This document shows positions 48,569-50,083 of a stretch of DNA of 50,083 nt, in pieces. The translations under genes and the position numbers were made by a program. The DNA lies in assembly GCA_964540925.1 (NCBI GenBank), contig CAZIOR010000003.1, positions 1-50,083 of the forward strand, in the 5' to 3' direction. The DNA is from CAZFRF01 sp964540925 (GTDB taxonomy: Bacteria; Patescibacteriota; Microgenomatia; Levybacterales; UBA12049). How positions within the stretch are numbered: position 1 is the first letter of the stretch; every line of letters begins with the position of its first letter. Below the pieces are notes generated by a model. The model ran no database searches. It saw only the letters and a list, made by a program, of their open reading frames with translations, and was not told the DNA's origin.

Positions 48569-50083
48569 CTAATTTGGCCAATGACATTTTTTATATTTCT
48601 TTCCGCTTCCACACCAACATGGATCATTTCTTCCAAGTTTTTTCTTAGCTTTTAATTGTTGGTCTTTTGAAACTTCTTTATTATAATTTTCTCCAGCAGC
48701 AACCTCTTTAACATTAGCATTATTTAAAGGATTTTCAACCAATGGCTCTGTATGAACATGCATTTTATATACCCTATGCACTATCTCATCATCAATAGTA
48801 CCAATTAATTTCTCAAACATGACAAATGCTTCATTTTTGTATTCTACTAATGGATCTTTTTGTCCATAGGCCCTAAGACCTACACCTTGCCTGAAATTCA
48901 TGATTGCATCTAAATGGTCTGTCCATAAGTTATCAATAACTGATAAATTAACATATCTTTCAATTTGCCTCATTAAATCTTTGCCCATTTCTTTTTCTCT
49001 TTTTTCATAAAGCTCGTCTGCTAAATTAGTTAGAAAATTAATTTTTCCCTCATCTCCACTTACTTGCTCAAGCTGCATTGCAATTTGTTTTATTGAATCT
49101 TCATCAAAAAGAATAATAGTCGAAAATTCTTGAGCAATTCTTTCCGATACTGACTTACCCTCATCAAATGAATTAGACTGAATATTAACAATGGCTGCTA
49201 TTGCATCATGGATTTTTTCTAAGATATCTTTCTTTAACTGTTCAGATTTTTCATCAATTTCTAAAACGGCTCTTCTACGTTTGTAAATAATTTCTCTCTG
49301 TTTATTTAAAACATCATCATATTCAACTTCATGCTTTCTAGCATCAAAGAAGTGTCCTTCTACTTTTACCTGAGCTTGCTCAATAGCTCTTGAAACAAGT
49401 GGATGGGAGAGTGGCACATCTTCTGGCATATTAAATCTAGTCATTAAACCTGAAATTGTATCCCCACCGAAAAGTCGCATAATTTCGTCATCTAATGCAA
49501 CAAAGAATTGTGATGTTCCTGGATCGCCTTGCCTTCCTGACCTTCCTCTTAACTGATTATCTATTCTTCTTGATTCGTGTCTTTCTGTTCCAATAACATA
49601 AAGTCCTCCAAGCTTTAATACTTCATCATGATGTTTTTGCCAAGTTTCTAATTCTTTTCCTTTTTTATCTGTTCCATCTGTATTTCTAGGTGGCTCTCCT
49701 CCTAAAATAATATCGACTCCTCTTCCAGCCATATTAGTCGCAACAGTTACTGCTCCTTTTTCTCCGGCTTTGGCAATAATCTCTGCCTCTCTTTCATGGT
49801 TTTTAGCATTTAATACCTCATGCTTAATTCCTTTTCTTCTTAGAAGTTCAGAGATAATTTCGTTTTTATCAATAGAGGTGGTTCCAACTAAAACTGGCTG
49901 CCCAGTAGCATGTATTTTTTCAATCTGAGCTGCAATAGCGCTAATTTTAGCTCTATTGGTTTTGTAAATTGCATCAGACAAATCTTCTCTAACCATTGGT
50001 CTGTGCGTAGGAATTGTAACAACTTCTAATTTATAAATCTTATTAAATTCTTCAGCTTCAGTTACAGCAGTTCCCGTCATACC
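48569..50083 (-). CDS. secA: Preprotein translocase ATPase SecA, C-terminal part (partial)
   Basis: The first 505 or so codons from the window edge are the C-terminal half of SecA; the N-terminal part lies beyond 50083. Visible are GMTGTAVTEAEEFNKIYKLE, RPMVREDLSDAIYKT, NMAGRGVDIILGG and LRGRSGRQGDPG of the second helicase domain, the helical wing and scaffold region, and the C-terminal zinc motif LGRNDPCWCGSGKKYKKCHW. An insertion after ILGG (EPPRNTDGTDKKGKELETWQ) is moderate. It powers protein export through SecYEG together with SecDF encoded at 14058-16296. The serine-operon promoter starts right after its stop. Confidence 0.97.
   Translation of the reverse strand, partial: GMTGTAVTEAEEFNKIYKLEVVTIPTHRPMVREDLSDAIYKTNRAKISAIAAQIEKIHATGQPVLVGTTSIDKNEIISELLRRKGIKHEVLNAKNHEREAEIIAKAGEKGAVTVATNMAGRGVDIILGGEPPRNTDGTDKKGKELETWQKHHDEVLKLGGLYVIGTERHESRRIDNQLRGRSGRQGDPGTSQFFVALDDEIMRLFGGDTISGLMTRFNMPEDVPLSHPLVSRAIEQAQVKVEGHFFDARKHEVEYDDVLNKQREIIYKRRRAVLEIDEKSEQLKKDILEKIHDAIAAIVNIQSNSFDEGKSVSERIAQEFSTIILFDEDSIKQIAMQLEQVSGDEGKINFLTNLADELYEKREKEMGKDLMRQIERYVNLSVIDNLWTDHLDAIMNFRQGVGLRAYGQKDPLVEYKNEAFVMFEKLIGTIDDEIVHRVYKMHVHTEPLVENPLNNANVKEVAAGENYNKEVSKDQQLKAKKKLGRNDPCWCGSGKKYKKCHWPN

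Noticed and set aside
1..50083. CRISPR array, insertion sequence, prophage, riboswitch or rRNA
   Set aside because: No regularly spaced repeats, transposase, integrase, phage structural gene, rRNA or known riboswitch core was seen on reading both strands.

Overview
The window is an AT-rich, very densely packed bacterial scaffold segment. Neighbouring genes abut or overlap by a few bases, convergent genes overlap at their stop codons, and no gene-free stretch exceeds 300 bases; the longest is about 180 bases, at 19073-19256. The gene content points to a Candidate Phyla Radiation (Patescibacteria) genome, probably near Microgenomates. The signs are a compact archaeal-type AspRS, a TsaB reduced to one domain, DUF5679-, DUF4446- and DUF3048-type proteins, many single-anchor exported proteins of unknown function, and no IS elements or phage genes. 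This placement is inference from gene content; no rRNA is present. Three 100-N gaps occur, and two of them (in aspS and recJ) are flanked by identical 55-base sequences and vanish when the overlap is collapsed.

Layout. 1-1653: tail of an ECF sigma factor, a coupled membrane protein, and an ArsR repressor divergent from two rhodaneses. 1661-3317: a frameshifted HEPN-like gene, an unknown gene and tRNA-Gln. 3352-10433: gltX, aspS, a PBP5-like carboxypeptidase and recJ. 10461-18570: a CCA-adding/poly(A) polymerase-type enzyme, an ABC exporter, a YqeY-like protein, secDF behind a winged-helix/nucleotidyltransferase regulator, and DUF3048 and DUF4446 proteins. 18634-20334: small proteins, including two tiny zinc ribbons. 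20324-32332: surface-polysaccharide cluster making UDP-xylose, GDP-rhamnose and dTDP-rhamnose type donors, with several glycosyltransferases. 32333-38970: CAP-domain protein, tsaB-tsaC-tsaE, a stalked surface protein, and an ftsE-ftsX-coiled-coil/C39-like hydrolase division module. 39026-44000: prfB, an Nramp-like transporter, uppP and an Ogt-like gene. 44021-48530: a membrane protein and a two-gene serine pathway (serB-serA fusion plus serC) behind an apparent attenuator. 48569-end: secA.

The most striking feature is the leader of the serine genes at 48414-48564. A consensus promoter drives a 22-codon leader peptide rich in Ser and Cys. This is followed by three mutually exclusive RNA pairings, the last being a terminator-like hairpin whose 3' arm is also the Shine-Dalgarno sequence of serBA. 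This has the architecture of a trp-type attenuator, applied to serine synthesis. A second genome-wide signal is that most transcription units start with a -10 box only 6-9 bases before the start codon, implying leaderless mRNAs, often from divergent promoters that share or overlap their -35 boxes.
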